The translations under genes and the position numbers were made by a program. Source: Candidatus Aalborgicola danicus (GTDB lineage Bacteria; Pseudomonadota; Gammaproteobacteria; Burkholderiales; Burkholderiaceae_C). Taken from it: a DNA stretch of 64,000 bases. This document shows positions 25,158 through 34,571 of the stretch, piece by piece. The notes beneath the pieces are model-generated. The model saw only the letters and a list, made by a program, of their open reading frames with translations, was not told the DNA's origin and searched no databases. The DNA lies in assembly GCA_016703945.1 (NCBI GenBank), contig JADJBC010000008.1:124001-188000 (forward strand), read 5' to 3'. Each line of letters begins with the position of its first letter. Positions within the stretch are counted from its first letter, which is position 1.

Positions 25158-26537
25158 CTAGCGGGAATCGCGGTCACGTGTGCGTGCCGCATCGCGGCCT
25201 CGGGCATCACTGTTTGCTGCAGGTTGGGCTGGTGCAGTCACAGATATGGGTGGACTTGAGACAACGCCCTCATTCCCCGACCCGCTCATTTGCATGATTT
25301 TTTCCAATGGCAAATACAAAAGGTTAGAACCTTGCCGTGACTCCACCACCACCTTGGTCACGTTGCCATAGATGTGCTGCATTGCATCCAGATACATCCG
25401 GTCACGTGTCACTTGTGGAGCCTTTTGATACTCGGCAAACACGGAACGGAAGCGTTGCGCATCGCCCTGCGCCTGTGCGACAACCTTGGCCTTGTAGGCT
25501 TCAGCCTCTTCCTTCAATCGAGACGCCGAACCAACGGCTCTGGGGATAACATCATTGGCGTAAGCCTGTGCTTCGTTTTTCGTTTGCTCCCTCTGCTGCC
25601 CGGCTTTAAGCACATCATCAAATGAAGCCTGAACCTGCTCGGGCGGCCTGACGCCGCCTTGCTGCAAATTGATGCCGACCACTTCGATACCGACTTTGTA
25701 ACGATCCAAAATGGTCTGCATCATGGCGCGCACACGCGGCGCAATCTGATCGCGCTCTTCCGACAAAGCCGCATCCATCTTCATTTTTCCCAATACTTCT
25801 CGCACCGAGGTTTCAGCCGCCTGGACCACCGCATCGGCCGGATTCTTGCTCTCAAACAAAAAGGCGCGCGCATCACTCAAACGGTATTGCACGGCAAACT
25901 TGATATCCAGAATATTTTCATCCTGGGTCAACATCGCCGACTCTCGAAGACCCGTGGCCTTCAACACCGTGTCACGGCCCACGTCAACGGACCGGATCTG
26001 CGTCACAAACACGAGCTCATGGCGTTGAATCGGATAGGGCAGTCGCCAGTTGAAACCCGCGTTGACAGTGCTTTTGTAACGTCCGAACTGGGTAATAACA
26101 GCTTGTTGTCCTTCTTGGACAATAAAGAACCCGGTGCCTAACCAAATCAAAACCAGCACGCCAACGATTAGACCGAGACCAATACCAGCACTCTTCATAT
26201 CCGGCTGAAAACCACCGCCCCCATTTCCGGAGCCACGCGGCGGCTGTGACGGTTTTCCAAAAAAACCACCCAGTTTTCGATTGAAGTCTTTCCAGAGCTC
26301 ATCCAGGTCGGGTGGACCGGAATTGGGACGCTGTTGGGAAGGCCCCTGTTCAGGAGGCAGCTTGTTGGGCTCACCCTCTGGCGGTTTGCCATCAGATTTC
26401 CCCGAATCGCCTGCAGTGCTGTCACCACGCCCCCAACGGGAATCGTTCAAATTGAACATTCTCCTGATCCATTGGGGCCAAGTCGACCCACTTGCCGTTA
26501 GCGCACGAATAGAAAGTTTCATATCGTCATTTTTCAT
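25158..26537 (-). CDS. hflK: HflK, FtsH protease modulator subunit
   Basis: An SPFH-domain membrane protein with a Gly/Pro-rich cytoplasmic N-terminus, a membrane helix (IGLGLIVGVLVLIWLGTGFF), the QEGQQAVITQFGRYKSTVNA opening of the SPFH domain, and a coiled EAEAYKAKVVAQAQGDAQRF region. It forms hetero-oligomers with HflC. The start is uncertain: the ATG used is 24 bases after hflX and gives a 26-residue leader not typical of HflK. The ATG at 26459 starts MFNLNDSRWGRG, closer to the usual HflK N-terminus, but its AGGAG is only one base away. The shorter form has 433 residues. Confidence 0.92.
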   Translation of the reverse strand: MKNDDMKLSIRALTASGSTWPQWIRRMFNLNDSRWGRGDSTAGDSGKSDGKPPEGEPNKLPPEQGPSQQRPNSGPPDLDELWKDFNRKLGGFFGKPSQPPRGSGNGGGGFQPDMKSAGIGLGLIVGVLVLIWLGTGFFIVQEGQQAVITQFGRYKSTVNAGFNWRLPYPIQRHELVFVTQIRSVDVGRDTVLKATGLRESAMLTQDENILDIKFAVQYRLSDARAFLFESKNPADAVVQAAETSVREVLGKMKMDAALSEERDQIAPRVRAMMQTILDRYKVGIEVVGINLQQGGVRPPEQVQASFDDVLKAGQQREQTKNEAQAYANDVIPRAVGSASRLKEEAEAYKAKVVAQAQGDAQRFRSVFAEYQKAPQVTRDRMYLDAMQHIYGNVTKVVVESRQGSNLLYLPLEKIMQMSGSGNEGVVSSPPISVTAPAQPAANSDARGRDAARTRDRDSR

Positions 26538-26561
26538 AGGTTTGAACTCAATTGTGCCTAA

Positions 26562-27734
26562 CTAGCTGGCGTCCCCTGAATCATCAGGGTGATGCACAAC
26601 ATGGAAGTCTTCCTCTGGCGGCTCGCACACAATGTTTGACAAGGCCTTTCGCAAAGTGGCCAATCCGCTTCCGTCCTTTGCGCTTACAAAAATACGCGGG
26701 GTTTGCACGCCATCGATGTCAAACGTGTCCTCTGCACGATGGGGCTGATGATCGGACTCCAAGGCATCAATTTTGTTGAACACCAACACTTGCGGAATCG
26801 TGTCAGCACCAATTTCCTTGAGCACACGCTGGACTTGCTCGATTTGCTCAACGAAGTTCGGATTGGCCGCATCAACAACATGCAATAACAGGTCTGCATC
26901 AATCGCTTCTTGCAGGGTTGCCTGAAATGCATCAACCAGCCCATGGGGCAGATCCCGAATAAACCCAACCGTATCGGACAACGAAACAGTGCGTTTCGCA
27001 TCGCCAAGGTACAGTTGACGCGTGGTGGTGTCCAATGTGGCGAATAGTTGGTCGGCCGCGTAGGCCCTCGCCTTCACCAGCGCGTTGAACAGCGTAGATT
27101 TACCCGCGTTGGTGTATCCGATCAAGGAGATGTTAAAAGCGTCGCGGCGCTCTCGTTGACGTCTTTGCGTTTGGCGCTGGCGTTTTACCTTGCTTAATCG
27201 CTCTTTCGTACGCTTGATCGTTTCACCGATCATTCGACGGTCAAGTTCAATTTGGGCTTCGCCAGGCCCGCCCCGCATGCCAATACCGCCACTCTGGCGT
27301 TCCAGGTGCGACCAGCGGCGCACCAGTCGGGTACTCAAATATTGCAAACGTGCTAGTTCCACTTGAAGCTTACCTTCGTGGCTACGTGCACGTTGGGCAA
27401 AGATCTCGAGTATCAAGAACGTCCTGTCGTTGACGGGCATTTCCATGTGCCGCTCAAGGTTTCGCTGCTGCCCAGGACTGAGGCTTTGGTCAAACAACAC
27501 CTCTTTCGCCCCAAGTTGCTGGGCCAACAATTTGATCTCGTCGGCCTTGCCCGAGCCAATGAACAACGCTGGGTCTGGGGCCTTGCGTTTGCAGGTAACC
27601 CGGGCAACAGGACTCATACCAGCTGTCTGGGCAAGCAATCCCAACTCCTCCAGCGCACCGTCAAAATTCGGGGCGCCAAAATCCACACCCACCAAAATGG
27701 TGGGCGTATTCGCTGATGGCTTGTCCGCAGTCAA
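26562..27734 (-). CDS. hflX: HflX ribosome-associated GTPase
   Basis: A 390-residue TRAFAC GTPase. The N-terminal HflX domain includes KADEIKLLAQQLGAKEVLFD and the G-rich linker GIGMRGGPGEAQIELDRR. The G domain shows G1 GYTNAGKSTLFNAL, G3 DTVGFIRDLPHGLVDAFQ and G4 NKID. HflX binds the 50S subunit and splits or rescues stalled ribosomes after stress. It sits between hfq and hflK in the conserved order. Confidence 0.96.
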   Translation of the reverse strand: MTADKPSANTPTILVGVDFGAPNFDGALEELGLLAQTAGMSPVARVTCKRKAPDPALFIGSGKADEIKLLAQQLGAKEVLFDQSLSPGQQRNLERHMEMPVNDRTFLILEIFAQRARSHEGKLQVELARLQYLSTRLVRRWSHLERQSGGIGMRGGPGEAQIELDRRMIGETIKRTKERLSKVKRQRQTQRRQRERRDAFNISLIGYTNAGKSTLFNALVKARAYAADQLFATLDTTTRQLYLGDAKRTVSLSDTVGFIRDLPHGLVDAFQATLQEAIDADLLLHVVDAANPNFVEQIEQVQRVLKEIGADTIPQVLVFNKIDALESDHQPHRAEDTFDIDGVQTPRIFVSAKDGSGLATLRKALSNIVCEPPEEDFHVVHHPDDSGDAS

Positions 27735-27788
27735 ACTGGGTAAAAAAACGCTGACGTCACAAACTGGTGGCCTTCACGGCCCCCGTGC

Positions 27789-28037
27789 TCAAGGGGTATC
27801 AGGTGATTCGGCGTTTGGACTGGAGAAGTTGACCGCCCGTCCAGGAACGATCGTGGAAATGGCATGTTTGTAAACCATTTGTGTGACCGTATTCCTAAGA
27901 AGTACGACGTATTGATCGAAAGATTCGACCTGACCCTGTAACTTGATGCCGTTGACGAGGTAAATCGATACCGGCACATGCTCCCTACGCAAGGCGTTGA
28001 GAAATGGGTCTTGCAGTAACTGCCCTTTGTTGCTCAC
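27789..28037 (-). CDS. hfq: RNA chaperone Hfq
   Basis: An 82-residue Hfq with Sm1 (QDPFLNALRREHVPVSIYLV, NGIKLQGQVESFDQYV) and Sm2 (VYKHAISTIVPGR) motifs. It forms a hexameric ring that pairs small RNAs with target mRNAs. The start is GTG: GGAGA lies 7 bases upstream and the protein then starts SNKGQLLQDP as in other Hfq proteins, while the ATG 18 codons upstream is unlikely. The C-terminal tail is short (NFSSPNAESPDTP). It lies between der and hflX. Confidence 0.97.
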   Translation of the reverse strand: MSNKGQLLQDPFLNALRREHVPVSIYLVNGIKLQGQVESFDQYVVLLRNTVTQMVYKHAISTIVPGRAVNFSSPNAESPDTP

Positions 28038-28111
28038 GATATTCTCCGTGTTCAAGAATTTAAGAAGTATCGACGATACCACACGGCACAAGCCACGCGG
28101 GTGTATCTCCG

Positions 28112-29452
28112 TTATTCATCCTTTTCAGAATAAGGATTCTGTGAAGATTTCATTTGGATGCGTAGCGGCGTTCCCACCAAATCAAACTCTTTTCGGAAGC
28201 GCCCCTCCAAGAATCGTTTGTAGGCGTCAGTGACGTGTTCAAGGGAATTGCCATGGATCACTATGATTGGCGGATTCATGCCGCCTTGGTGGGCATAACG
28301 TAGTTTTGGCCGGTACATACCGGTCTTCTTGGGGGTTTGAAATTGCACCGCCTCCAACAACAAACGCGTCAACACAGGCGTTGACATTTTGCAGTTAGCC
28401 GCTTTGTGGGCTTGTGCGATAGAGTCCCACAAGGGACCAAGGCCTTGACGCTTTTGCGCGGAAATGAAATGCAACGCGGCAAATTTAAGGAAACTCAATC
28501 GGATTTCGATAGAGCGCTTGACCAGTTCTCTTTCATAGTCGTCGATAGCGTCCCATTTGTTGATCGCCACTACCACAGCCCGACCTGACTCCAAAATATA
28601 GCCGGCAATATGGGCGTCTTGGTCTGTCACGCCCTGCGTTGCGTCAATCAGTAACAACACGACACTTGCTGATTCAATGGCCTGCAAGGTCTTCACAACC
28701 GAAAACTTCTCTATCGCTTCAAAAACTTGACCCTTGCGCCTAAGACCTGCGGTGTCGACCAATTCGAATCGTTGCCCCTTGCGCTCAAAGGGGACAGAAA
28801 TCGCGTCGCGCGTTGTTCCAGGTAAGTCGAACGCGACCAAACGTTCTTCTCCCAGCCAAGTGTTGATCAGAGTCGACTTGCCAACATTGGGTCTGCCAGC
28901 GACGGCCAATTTGATGACGCTTGTGTCCTGTTCAACGTCTCCCTCCAGGACTTCAACAGCAGGCAACCTAGCTAACGCGAGATCCACCAACTGTCGAATT
29001 CCCTGGCCGTGGGCGGCTGAAACAGGAAAAACCTCACCCAAACCCAACTCGAAAAACTCAACCAACTGTGCGCCGGCGGTTAACCCCTCGGCCTTGTTGG
29101 CAACCAATACGCAGGGCTTGCCTAACTTTCGCAGATATTTGCCGATTTCATGGTCCTGCGACGACAATCCCGCACGCGCATCAACAACGAAGACCACGAT
29201 ATCTGCTTCTGCAACGGCTTGACGTGTCTGTTTGGCCATCTCCTTGAAAATGCCGGAGGTTGCGTCTGGCTCAAAGCCGCCGGTGTCGATGACGATAAAT
29301 TCGTGTGGACCCAGCTTGCCGTTCCCGTAATGGCGGTCACGCGTAAGGCCCGCAAAATCAGCAACAATTGCGTCGCGCGTTTTCGTCAAACGATTGAACA
29401 GCGTTGACTTTCCGACGTTGGGACGCCCGACTAGGGCAATAACAGGTTTCAT
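28112..29452 (-). CDS. der: Ribosome assembly GTPase Der (EngA)
   Basis: A 446-residue protein with two tandem G domains (GRPNVGKSTLFNRL near residue 8 and GRPNVGKSTLINTWL near 183), each with its DTGG/DTAG and NKxD motifs, and a C-terminal KH-like domain ending RIQMKSSQNPYSEKDE. Der acts in late 50S assembly. The start MKPVIALVG is the standard Der N-terminus; the frame is open 16 codons further up but runs into the end of bamB. Confidence 0.97.
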   Translation of the reverse strand: MKPVIALVGRPNVGKSTLFNRLTKTRDAIVADFAGLTRDRHYGNGKLGPHEFIVIDTGGFEPDATSGIFKEMAKQTRQAVAEADIVVFVVDARAGLSSQDHEIGKYLRKLGKPCVLVANKAEGLTAGAQLVEFFELGLGEVFPVSAAHGQGIRQLVDLALARLPAVEVLEGDVEQDTSVIKLAVAGRPNVGKSTLINTWLGEERLVAFDLPGTTRDAISVPFERKGQRFELVDTAGLRRKGQVFEAIEKFSVVKTLQAIESASVVLLLIDATQGVTDQDAHIAGYILESGRAVVVAINKWDAIDDYERELVKRSIEIRLSFLKFAALHFISAQKRQGLGPLWDSIAQAHKAANCKMSTPVLTRLLLEAVQFQTPKKTGMYRPKLRYAHQGGMNPPIIVIHGNSLEHVTDAYKRFLEGRFRKEFDLVGTPLRIQMKSSQNPYSEKDE

Positions 29453-29468
29453 CCTTTGAACGCGGCGC

Positions 29469-30608
29469 TTATTCAGGCTTAAAGCCGAAAACACCACCAC
29501 TTCGGGTGACTGCGACTAGCGTTTGGCCAACCAAGACCAGGTTGGTCACAACAGGTGATCCATCCGTAGACATTCTGTTCAACGGTGAACCATCTTTCCG
29601 AGACAGAAAGTGCAGCGTCCCGGATTCGTCCCCCATTACAACGGATTGCCCAACAACAATCGGTGCAGTCAGGCTGCGAAAACGCAACCGCTCAGACAAC
29701 CACAACCGCTCGCCATTGACCCGCTGCCACGCAATCACGCGTCCATCACTCTCGGTTCCAAACAGTATTGACTCATCACCATCGAGTCCGGTAGCACCGG
29801 AAGCCGGCTTCGTCCAAAGTGGTGCGCCTTTGATTCCGTCCACACATCCGACCGAGGACTGGAAAGCTCTTACGCACACCTGGTTGCCGTCTCGACTGAC
29901 GCCTGCCACCATATCGACCAACCGTTCCACCTCGTTGGTACCCCGACTGTTCGCAACCTGTGCCTCCCACCGTATTTTCCCGTTGGCCGGATTCATGCCA
30001 ACCAACCGCCCGCCCAAGCCAGCAACCAAGGTATCCCCGATTGCCATCACAATTCCGGAGCGCCCAAGTACAAGGGCTTCACCGGTACGCTGTTGTTGCC
30101 AGAGCTTGCGACCGTTCACCACATCGAACGCGGCAACAGATCGATCACCGGACAATACAAAGACCCTTGCTCCAGCAACGAACGGGGCGGTCATGGTCAC
30201 CGCACCCAATTTTTGTCGCCATAATTCCTTCGGGCCGTCCAATACGATCAACTCGTTTTCCCGGCTCACCACCGCTGCGTAGCGGCCATCACTGCCCACA
30301 CCTGCGGAAAGCTTGCTTCCCACCGACACACGCCAGAGGTCGCCACCGGTTCGAGCATCAATGGCCGCCAGGTTGCCATCCGTCGAAGCAACATAGACCA
30401 GGTTCCCAACCGCTTTGACCAGCAATGGAAACGTAACGGCCCCAACGCTGGACGACCATGCCAAACGAACTCCGATGAGTGGAATATTTGGCCCCAAGTC
30501 AAGTTGTTTGTTTTTTTCCGGACCGGAACACGCCACTAAAACCAGTGCCATACCAACAGCCGAGGCCAAGCGGACAAAGCGGCTATGGACAGAAAAAATA
30601 GAACTCAC
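29469..30608 (-). CDS. bamB: Outer membrane assembly lipoprotein BamB
   Basis: A 379-residue beta-propeller lipoprotein of the BAM complex, which inserts beta-barrels into the outer membrane. The signal peptide ends at the lipobox LVAC (Cys27). Repeated PQQ-like blades are visible, for example VYVASTDGNLAAIDARTGGDL, VSRENELIVLDG and VFVLSGDRSVAAFDVVNGRK. It overlaps the stop of yfgM by 4 bases and precedes der by 16 bases, the usual yfgM-bamB-der order. Confidence 0.95.
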   Translation of the reverse strand: MSSIFSVHSRFVRLASAVGMALVLVACSGPEKNKQLDLGPNIPLIGVRLAWSSSVGAVTFPLLVKAVGNLVYVASTDGNLAAIDARTGGDLWRVSVGSKLSAGVGSDGRYAAVVSRENELIVLDGPKELWRQKLGAVTMTAPFVAGARVFVLSGDRSVAAFDVVNGRKLWQQQRTGEALVLGRSGIVMAIGDTLVAGLGGRLVGMNPANGKIRWEAQVANSRGTNEVERLVDMVAGVSRDGNQVCVRAFQSSVGCVDGIKGAPLWTKPASGATGLDGDESILFGTESDGRVIAWQRVNGERLWLSERLRFRSLTAPIVVGQSVVMGDESGTLHFLSRKDGSPLNRMSTDGSPVVTNLVLVGQTLVAVTRSGGVFGFKPE

Positions 30609-31288
30609 TTGCTTACTCCTGTCGCAGCCACGGACTTGTCGGTAGATTCGAGTTTGACACCCAAAGCGCTGAGCTTAATACCGACCAGACGCCGATACTC
30701 CGATTGACTTTCAAAGGCGGTATAGGCTTTTAGGTATGCGGTTTTTGCGTCCGTGTTTTTACCCTGAAGAACAAAAATATCACCTCGTCGATCATCAACC
30801 AACGCAGAGAACTCATCTGACATACCAGATCCGAGTACCCCAAGTGCCTCGTCGTAGGATTTTGAATCAATCAATAGGGCGGACAATCGAAGCCTTGCGA
30901 TCGATGCGTACCCTTTGTCTACAGCATGATCGACCAACCATCGCAAAATTCCTTTGGAAACTTCAGGTTTACCAGCCTCGTAGTTCATCTTTGCAACCAA
31001 CAAACCGGCTTGTTGTGTATAAACAGTCGAGGCAAATCGCTCCTTCATGTCGGAGAACGCTCTTTCGGCTTTCTGAGGATCACCGGCCTTGGTAACCTTT
31101 TCTACTTCATCGAACATGGCGGCCGCCTGTGTCGATTGATTGCGTTGCCAGAGTTGAAATCCGTTCCACGCGGCAACCGCGCCAAGAACGACTATCAGCC
31201 CCCAGGTGATCCAATTGCCGTATTGCTTCCAAAAGTGTTTGAGTTGATCAAGTTGCTCTTGTTCTTCGAGATCTAAATGATTTGCCAT
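30605..31288 (-). CDS. yfgM: YfgM-like ancillary SecYEG translocon subunit
   Basis: A 227-residue single-pass membrane protein: a cytoplasmic acidic/Leu N-terminus (DLEEQEQLDQLKHFWKQYG), a membrane helix (WGLIVVLGAVAAWNGFQLW), then TPR-like repeats in the periplasm (KAERAFSDMKERF, ARLRLSALLIDSKSYDEAL). In E. coli YfgM works with PpiD at the Sec translocon. The gene is normally preceded by hisS. Here the 208 bases upstream, up to ispG, hold no hisS. Confidence 0.92.
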   Translation of the reverse strand: MANHLDLEEQEQLDQLKHFWKQYGNWITWGLIVVLGAVAAWNGFQLWQRNQSTQAAAMFDEVEKVTKAGDPQKAERAFSDMKERFASTVYTQQAGLLVAKMNYEAGKPEVSKGILRWLVDHAVDKGYASIARLRLSALLIDSKSYDEALGVLGSGMSDEFSALVDDRRGDIFVLQGKNTDAKTAYLKAYTAFESQSEYRRLVGIKLSALGVKLESTDKSVAATGVSK

Positions 31289-31496
31289 GACAGTTCTAAG
31301 TTAAGCCGCAGATTGTAGACTTTTGGTCGTGCGATGCGGAATGGTAACGAGCCTGAAGAGGCCAGGTTGCGCAACTACGTTGATTTCAATTGAAGGCGCG
31401 ATCCCGTTGAAAAACTTTTTTGAGACCAAAGACCAGCAAGAGCCAATTGGACTTTCGAATTCACGGTGAACAGCAGATTCTTGGAATGCGCGGCTA
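31289..31496. other. Non-coding gap where hisS is expected
   Basis: In many beta- and gammaproteobacteria the order is ispG-hisS-yfgM-bamB. This 208-bp gap runs directly from ispG to yfgM. In minus-strand frames I find no motif 1, 2 or 3 of a class II synthetase and no recognisable end of HisS. A 91-codon open frame across it has no protein-like features. A short A/T-rich segment before yfgM may hold its promoter, but no convincing -10/-35 pair was found. Confidence 0.75.
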
Positions 31497-32771
31497 TCAA
31501 TTTGTCGACGACCCACCGGAAACTCCAAACCGTTGTTGAATGTAGTTCTCCACCACCTGCCGAAACTCTGCGGCAATTGACGTGCCGCGCAACGTCATCC
31601 GTTTCTCACCGTCAATATAGACCGGTGCGGCGGGAGCTTCACCGGTGCCCGGCAGGCTGATGCCGATATCGGCATGCTTGCTTTCACCTGGCCCGTTGAC
31701 AATGCAGCCCATTACCGCCACTTTCATGTTTTCAACTCCAGGGAATCGCTCCCGCCAGACGGGCATTTGCTCCCGCAGAAAATCATCGATTTCCTGCGTC
31801 AATTCTTGAAAAGTGGTGCTGGTCGTACGTCCACAGCCGGGACATGCGGTCACACTTGGAACAAAATTTCGCAGACCCAGGGCCTGCAGGATTTCAGATG
31901 CGATGACGACTTCTTGCGTACGTGACTCTCCTGGAGCCGGTGTCAACGACACTCGGATCGTGTCACCAATACCTTCTTGCAACAACACGCCCAAAGCAAC
32001 CGACGAAGCCACAGTTCCTTTGGTACCCATGCCTGCTTCTGTTAGCCCTAAATGCAAAGGGTTGTTGCAGCGACGCCCCAATTCCCGGTACACGGCGACA
32101 AGGTCTCGTACACCGCTGACTTTGCAGGAAAGAATAATCTGACTCCTCTGCATACCGAGGTCGACCGCCTGCTGTGCCGACTCAAGTGCCGAAGTTATCA
32201 GTGCCTCATACATGACGAGCTTTGCATCCCACGGCACCGACCGTCGACTGTTGTCGTCCATCAAGGACGCCAACAATTCCTGGTCCAGGCTACCCCAGTT
32301 AACCCCAATGCGAACTGGTTTTTGCCAACGCAAAGCAGCTTCTATCAATTGCGAAAACTGCCGGTCACGTTTGTCTCCCTTGCCAACATTTCCCGGGTTG
32401 ATGCGGTACTTGGACAGGGCCTGCGCGCATTCCGGATAGTCAGTCAATAACCGATGACCATTGAAATGAAAGTCTCCAATTAAGGGCACGTCAATGCCCA
32501 TGCGATCCAGCTGATCCCGAACGTAGGGGACAGCTTGGGCCGCTTCCGGTGTATCGACGGTGATCCGAACCATTTCAGATCCAGCAAGGGCCAGCTCCTT
32601 CACCTGGATAGCGGTACCAATCGCATCGGTGGTGTCAGTGTTGGTCATGGACTGCAGGCGTACCGGTGCGTCACCGCCCACCGTGACGGTGCGTGTTCCC
32701 CAACTTACCTGTGCCTGCAGAGCATCGCGCCGCGTTGGGATTGCCAGCGCAGTGGGTGTTTTAGTGTCCAC
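31497..32771 (-). CDS. ispG: 4-hydroxy-3-methylbut-2-enyl diphosphate synthase (flavodoxin)
   Basis: A 424-residue IspG/GcpE, the iron-sulfur enzyme that turns MEcPP into HMBPP in the non-mevalonate isoprenoid pathway. The N-terminal TIM barrel holds SMTNTDTTDAIGTAIQVKEL and RINPGNVGKGDK. The [4Fe-4S] ligands are in CPGCGRTT and GCIVNGPGESKHADIG. The start is GTG: its G is shared with the TAG stop of rodZ, and GAGG lies about 8 bases upstream. Coupling to rodZ is therefore likely. Confidence 0.96.
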   Translation of the reverse strand: MDTKTPTALAIPTRRDALQAQVSWGTRTVTVGGDAPVRLQSMTNTDTTDAIGTAIQVKELALAGSEMVRITVDTPEAAQAVPYVRDQLDRMGIDVPLIGDFHFNGHRLLTDYPECAQALSKYRINPGNVGKGDKRDRQFSQLIEAALRWQKPVRIGVNWGSLDQELLASLMDDNSRRSVPWDAKLVMYEALITSALESAQQAVDLGMQRSQIILSCKVSGVRDLVAVYRELGRRCNNPLHLGLTEAGMGTKGTVASSVALGVLLQEGIGDTIRVSLTPAPGESRTQEVVIASEILQALGLRNFVPSVTACPGCGRTTSTTFQELTQEIDDFLREQMPVWRERFPGVENMKVAVMGCIVNGPGESKHADIGISLPGTGEAPAAPVYIDGEKRMTLRGTSIAAEFRQVVENYIQQRFGVSGGSSTN

Positions 32772-33751
32772 TATCGCACCTCAAATCGCGCTACGTTTTC
32801 CTTGGCAAGGGTTGCCAAAGAAAGGGTTTTTCCGCGCACTTCAACGTCCATCACATCTGCGCGACCGACAACAACGGCCAGCGGGGTGTCCCCGGACACG
32901 CTAAGTGTTTCACCATTCGTCATGGTTTTACTCAATACGACGTTTCCTTTTGCATCGACAACCTTGACCCAAGACGAGCCCTTAGCCTTCAGCCCAAGGA
33001 TGCCAACACTCAATACAGGTGCCACCGGCGCACTGACAGCAACCCGACTGGGGGGCAAAGCTGCATCGCTGCCAATTGGAGACGGAACAGCGGGCAACCC
33101 TGGCGAAGCCACCTGGTTTTGTGCCAACACGGGTGTAGCGGCCACCGAACGATCTTCAACAACATGGGTAGGAATCTTTGCGTTATCCGGAAGAACCCCA
33201 TTGGCCATCTCCGCATCGTGTTTCCCCGCATTCGGCAACGTATTGATATTTGTCGACCCTACCTGCGGCTTCATGAGTTCTACAGGAGATTCGGAGGGTT
33301 TGATTTCCGGAAAGAAATAGACAACAAGAACCCCAATCAAAAGCACCAAAACGATCAGGCCGGAAGGCTTCGTCAGCAGTACCGGAAGCGACACCCCGAC
33401 TACTTCACCCGCCTTGTGAAAAGGCGCATTGATGCCGCGTTCATCGGCATTGAGCCGCGGTGTTGTAGTCAACGGCAACTTGGCCAACACCGGAGCAGGA
33501 TCAATCTTCAAGGCGCGACAAACACTCGATGCCAAGGCGCGCACAAAAACCGAATCATGTAGTAATTCGAGCCGATCACTTTCCAACGCTTCCAGCTTTT
33601 TAACAGGAATCTTCATGGCAACCGCCAAGGCTCCCACATGTAGCCCAGCTGCCTCACGGGCAACGCGCATCATCGTGCCAGCTGTCACCGCGTCGTTTTG
33701 GCCAGCGTTATCCGAAACCAACACGCCGTCCGCCATGCCCACATCACTCAT
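32771..33751 (-). CDS. rodZ: RodZ-like cytoskeletal helix-turn-helix membrane protein
   Basis: A 326-residue protein with the RodZ layout: a cytoplasmic Xre-like HTH (MRVAREAAGLHVGALAVAMK and KKLEALESDRLELLHDSVFV), one membrane helix (GLIVLVLLIGVLVVYFF), and a periplasmic DUF4115 domain (SWVKVVDAKGNVVLSKTM, GDTPLAVVVGRADVMDVEV). RodZ links MreB filaments to the elongation machinery and sets cell width. The ATG is chosen for its GAGAGG ribosome-binding site; it overlaps the pilF stop by 8 bases. It is upstream of ispG as usual. Confidence 0.9.
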   Translation of the reverse strand: MSDVGMADGVLVSDNAGQNDAVTAGTMMRVAREAAGLHVGALAVAMKIPVKKLEALESDRLELLHDSVFVRALASSVCRALKIDPAPVLAKLPLTTTPRLNADERGINAPFHKAGEVVGVSLPVLLTKPSGLIVLVLLIGVLVVYFFPEIKPSESPVELMKPQVGSTNINTLPNAGKHDAEMANGVLPDNAKIPTHVVEDRSVAATPVLAQNQVASPGLPAVPSPIGSDAALPPSRVAVSAPVAPVLSVGILGLKAKGSSWVKVVDAKGNVVLSKTMTNGETLSVSGDTPLAVVVGRADVMDVEVRGKTLSLATLAKENVARFEVR

Positions 33752-34571
33752 TGAACGCACCTCTCTCATACGCTGCAAACTCCCTCGACTGGGCGAATCG
33801 TTTCTTCAGTTGTCCGCCCAGTTGAAGCATGGCATCGGAATTCGCCAAACGACGTTCGACCTTGATTCCCAACCACAATGACTCTGCATTTGCCAGCTCG
33901 CTATTGTTGAGCCTGCGTACATAAAACTGGGCACGAACAAATTCACCACGTTGAAACAACATTGACGCCAGGTTATAGGCTGTAATCGGGTTACCGGCAT
34001 CAAGCTCATACGCTCTTTGAAGACTAATTTCCGCATCGGCGAGTTGTCCACCGCGTTGCTGGCAAAGCCCCTGAGCCATCCAAGTTTTCGCTTTATCACC
34101 ATAGGCGGGGTTGGCCAATGCGCTGCCAAACAATTGCATTGCTTCTGGTAGCCGAGAGTTCTGACATAAGAACCACCCATAGTTGTGCTGCACTGAAGCA
34201 GCTTTCGGGCTGATCGCCAAGGCCCTGCGAAAACTCTCCTCGGCCAGAGGCAGGTCGTTAAGCCGCATATAAATCAGACCCCGCATATTGTGGGCTTCAA
34301 ACAGGCCTGGGTCCGCCACAATCGACTGCTTAAGGTGATCCAAAGCGTCCGTCGTTTGGCCCTTTTCAAAGTATGCAACTGCCAACTCCAGCCTCAAGCG
34401 CGCCCGCTTGCGCGCTTCTGGCTCATCGGAGTCCGTTACAAGGTCGGAATTCACGCCTGATCCAGTTGCCCCCGCCGCGCAACCCGCCAAAAAGACCGCC
34501 GAAGCACCGGTGAGGAAACACCAAAAAACCCATAAAAGCGCAGTTGCGCCAATGCGTGTCCTATTGATCAT
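33744..34571 (-). CDS. pilF: PilF/PilW type IV pilus biogenesis lipoprotein (pilotin)
   Basis: A 275-residue lipoprotein (lipobox FLAGC) made of TPR repeats: LAVAYFEKGQTTDALDHLK, AHNMRGLIYMRLNDLPLAEE and NYGWFLCQNSRLPEAMQLF. PilF pilots the PilQ secretin to the outer membrane. The ATG at 34571 is preferred because GAGAA lies upstream; an ATG 5 codons earlier is weaker. It overlaps the end of rlmN by 11 bases, the usual rlmN-pilF-rodZ-ispG arrangement. No other pilus genes are in the window. Confidence 0.92.
   Translation of the reverse strand: MINRTRIGATALLWVFWCFLTGASAVFLAGCAAGATGSGVNSDLVTDSDEPEARKRARLRLELAVAYFEKGQTTDALDHLKQSIVADPGLFEAHNMRGLIYMRLNDLPLAEESFRRALAISPKAASVQHNYGWFLCQNSRLPEAMQLFGSALANPAYGDKAKTWMAQGLCQQRGGQLADAEISLQRAYELDAGNPITAYNLASMLFQRGEFVRAQFYVRRLNNSELANAESLWLGIKVERRLANSDAMLQLGGQLKKRFAQSREFAAYERGAFNE

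Noticed and set aside
31301..31576. A 91-codon minus-strand frame between ispG and yfgM as a hisS remnant
   Set aside because: It overlaps the end of ispG in another frame and shows no synthetase motif or HisS-like C-terminus.
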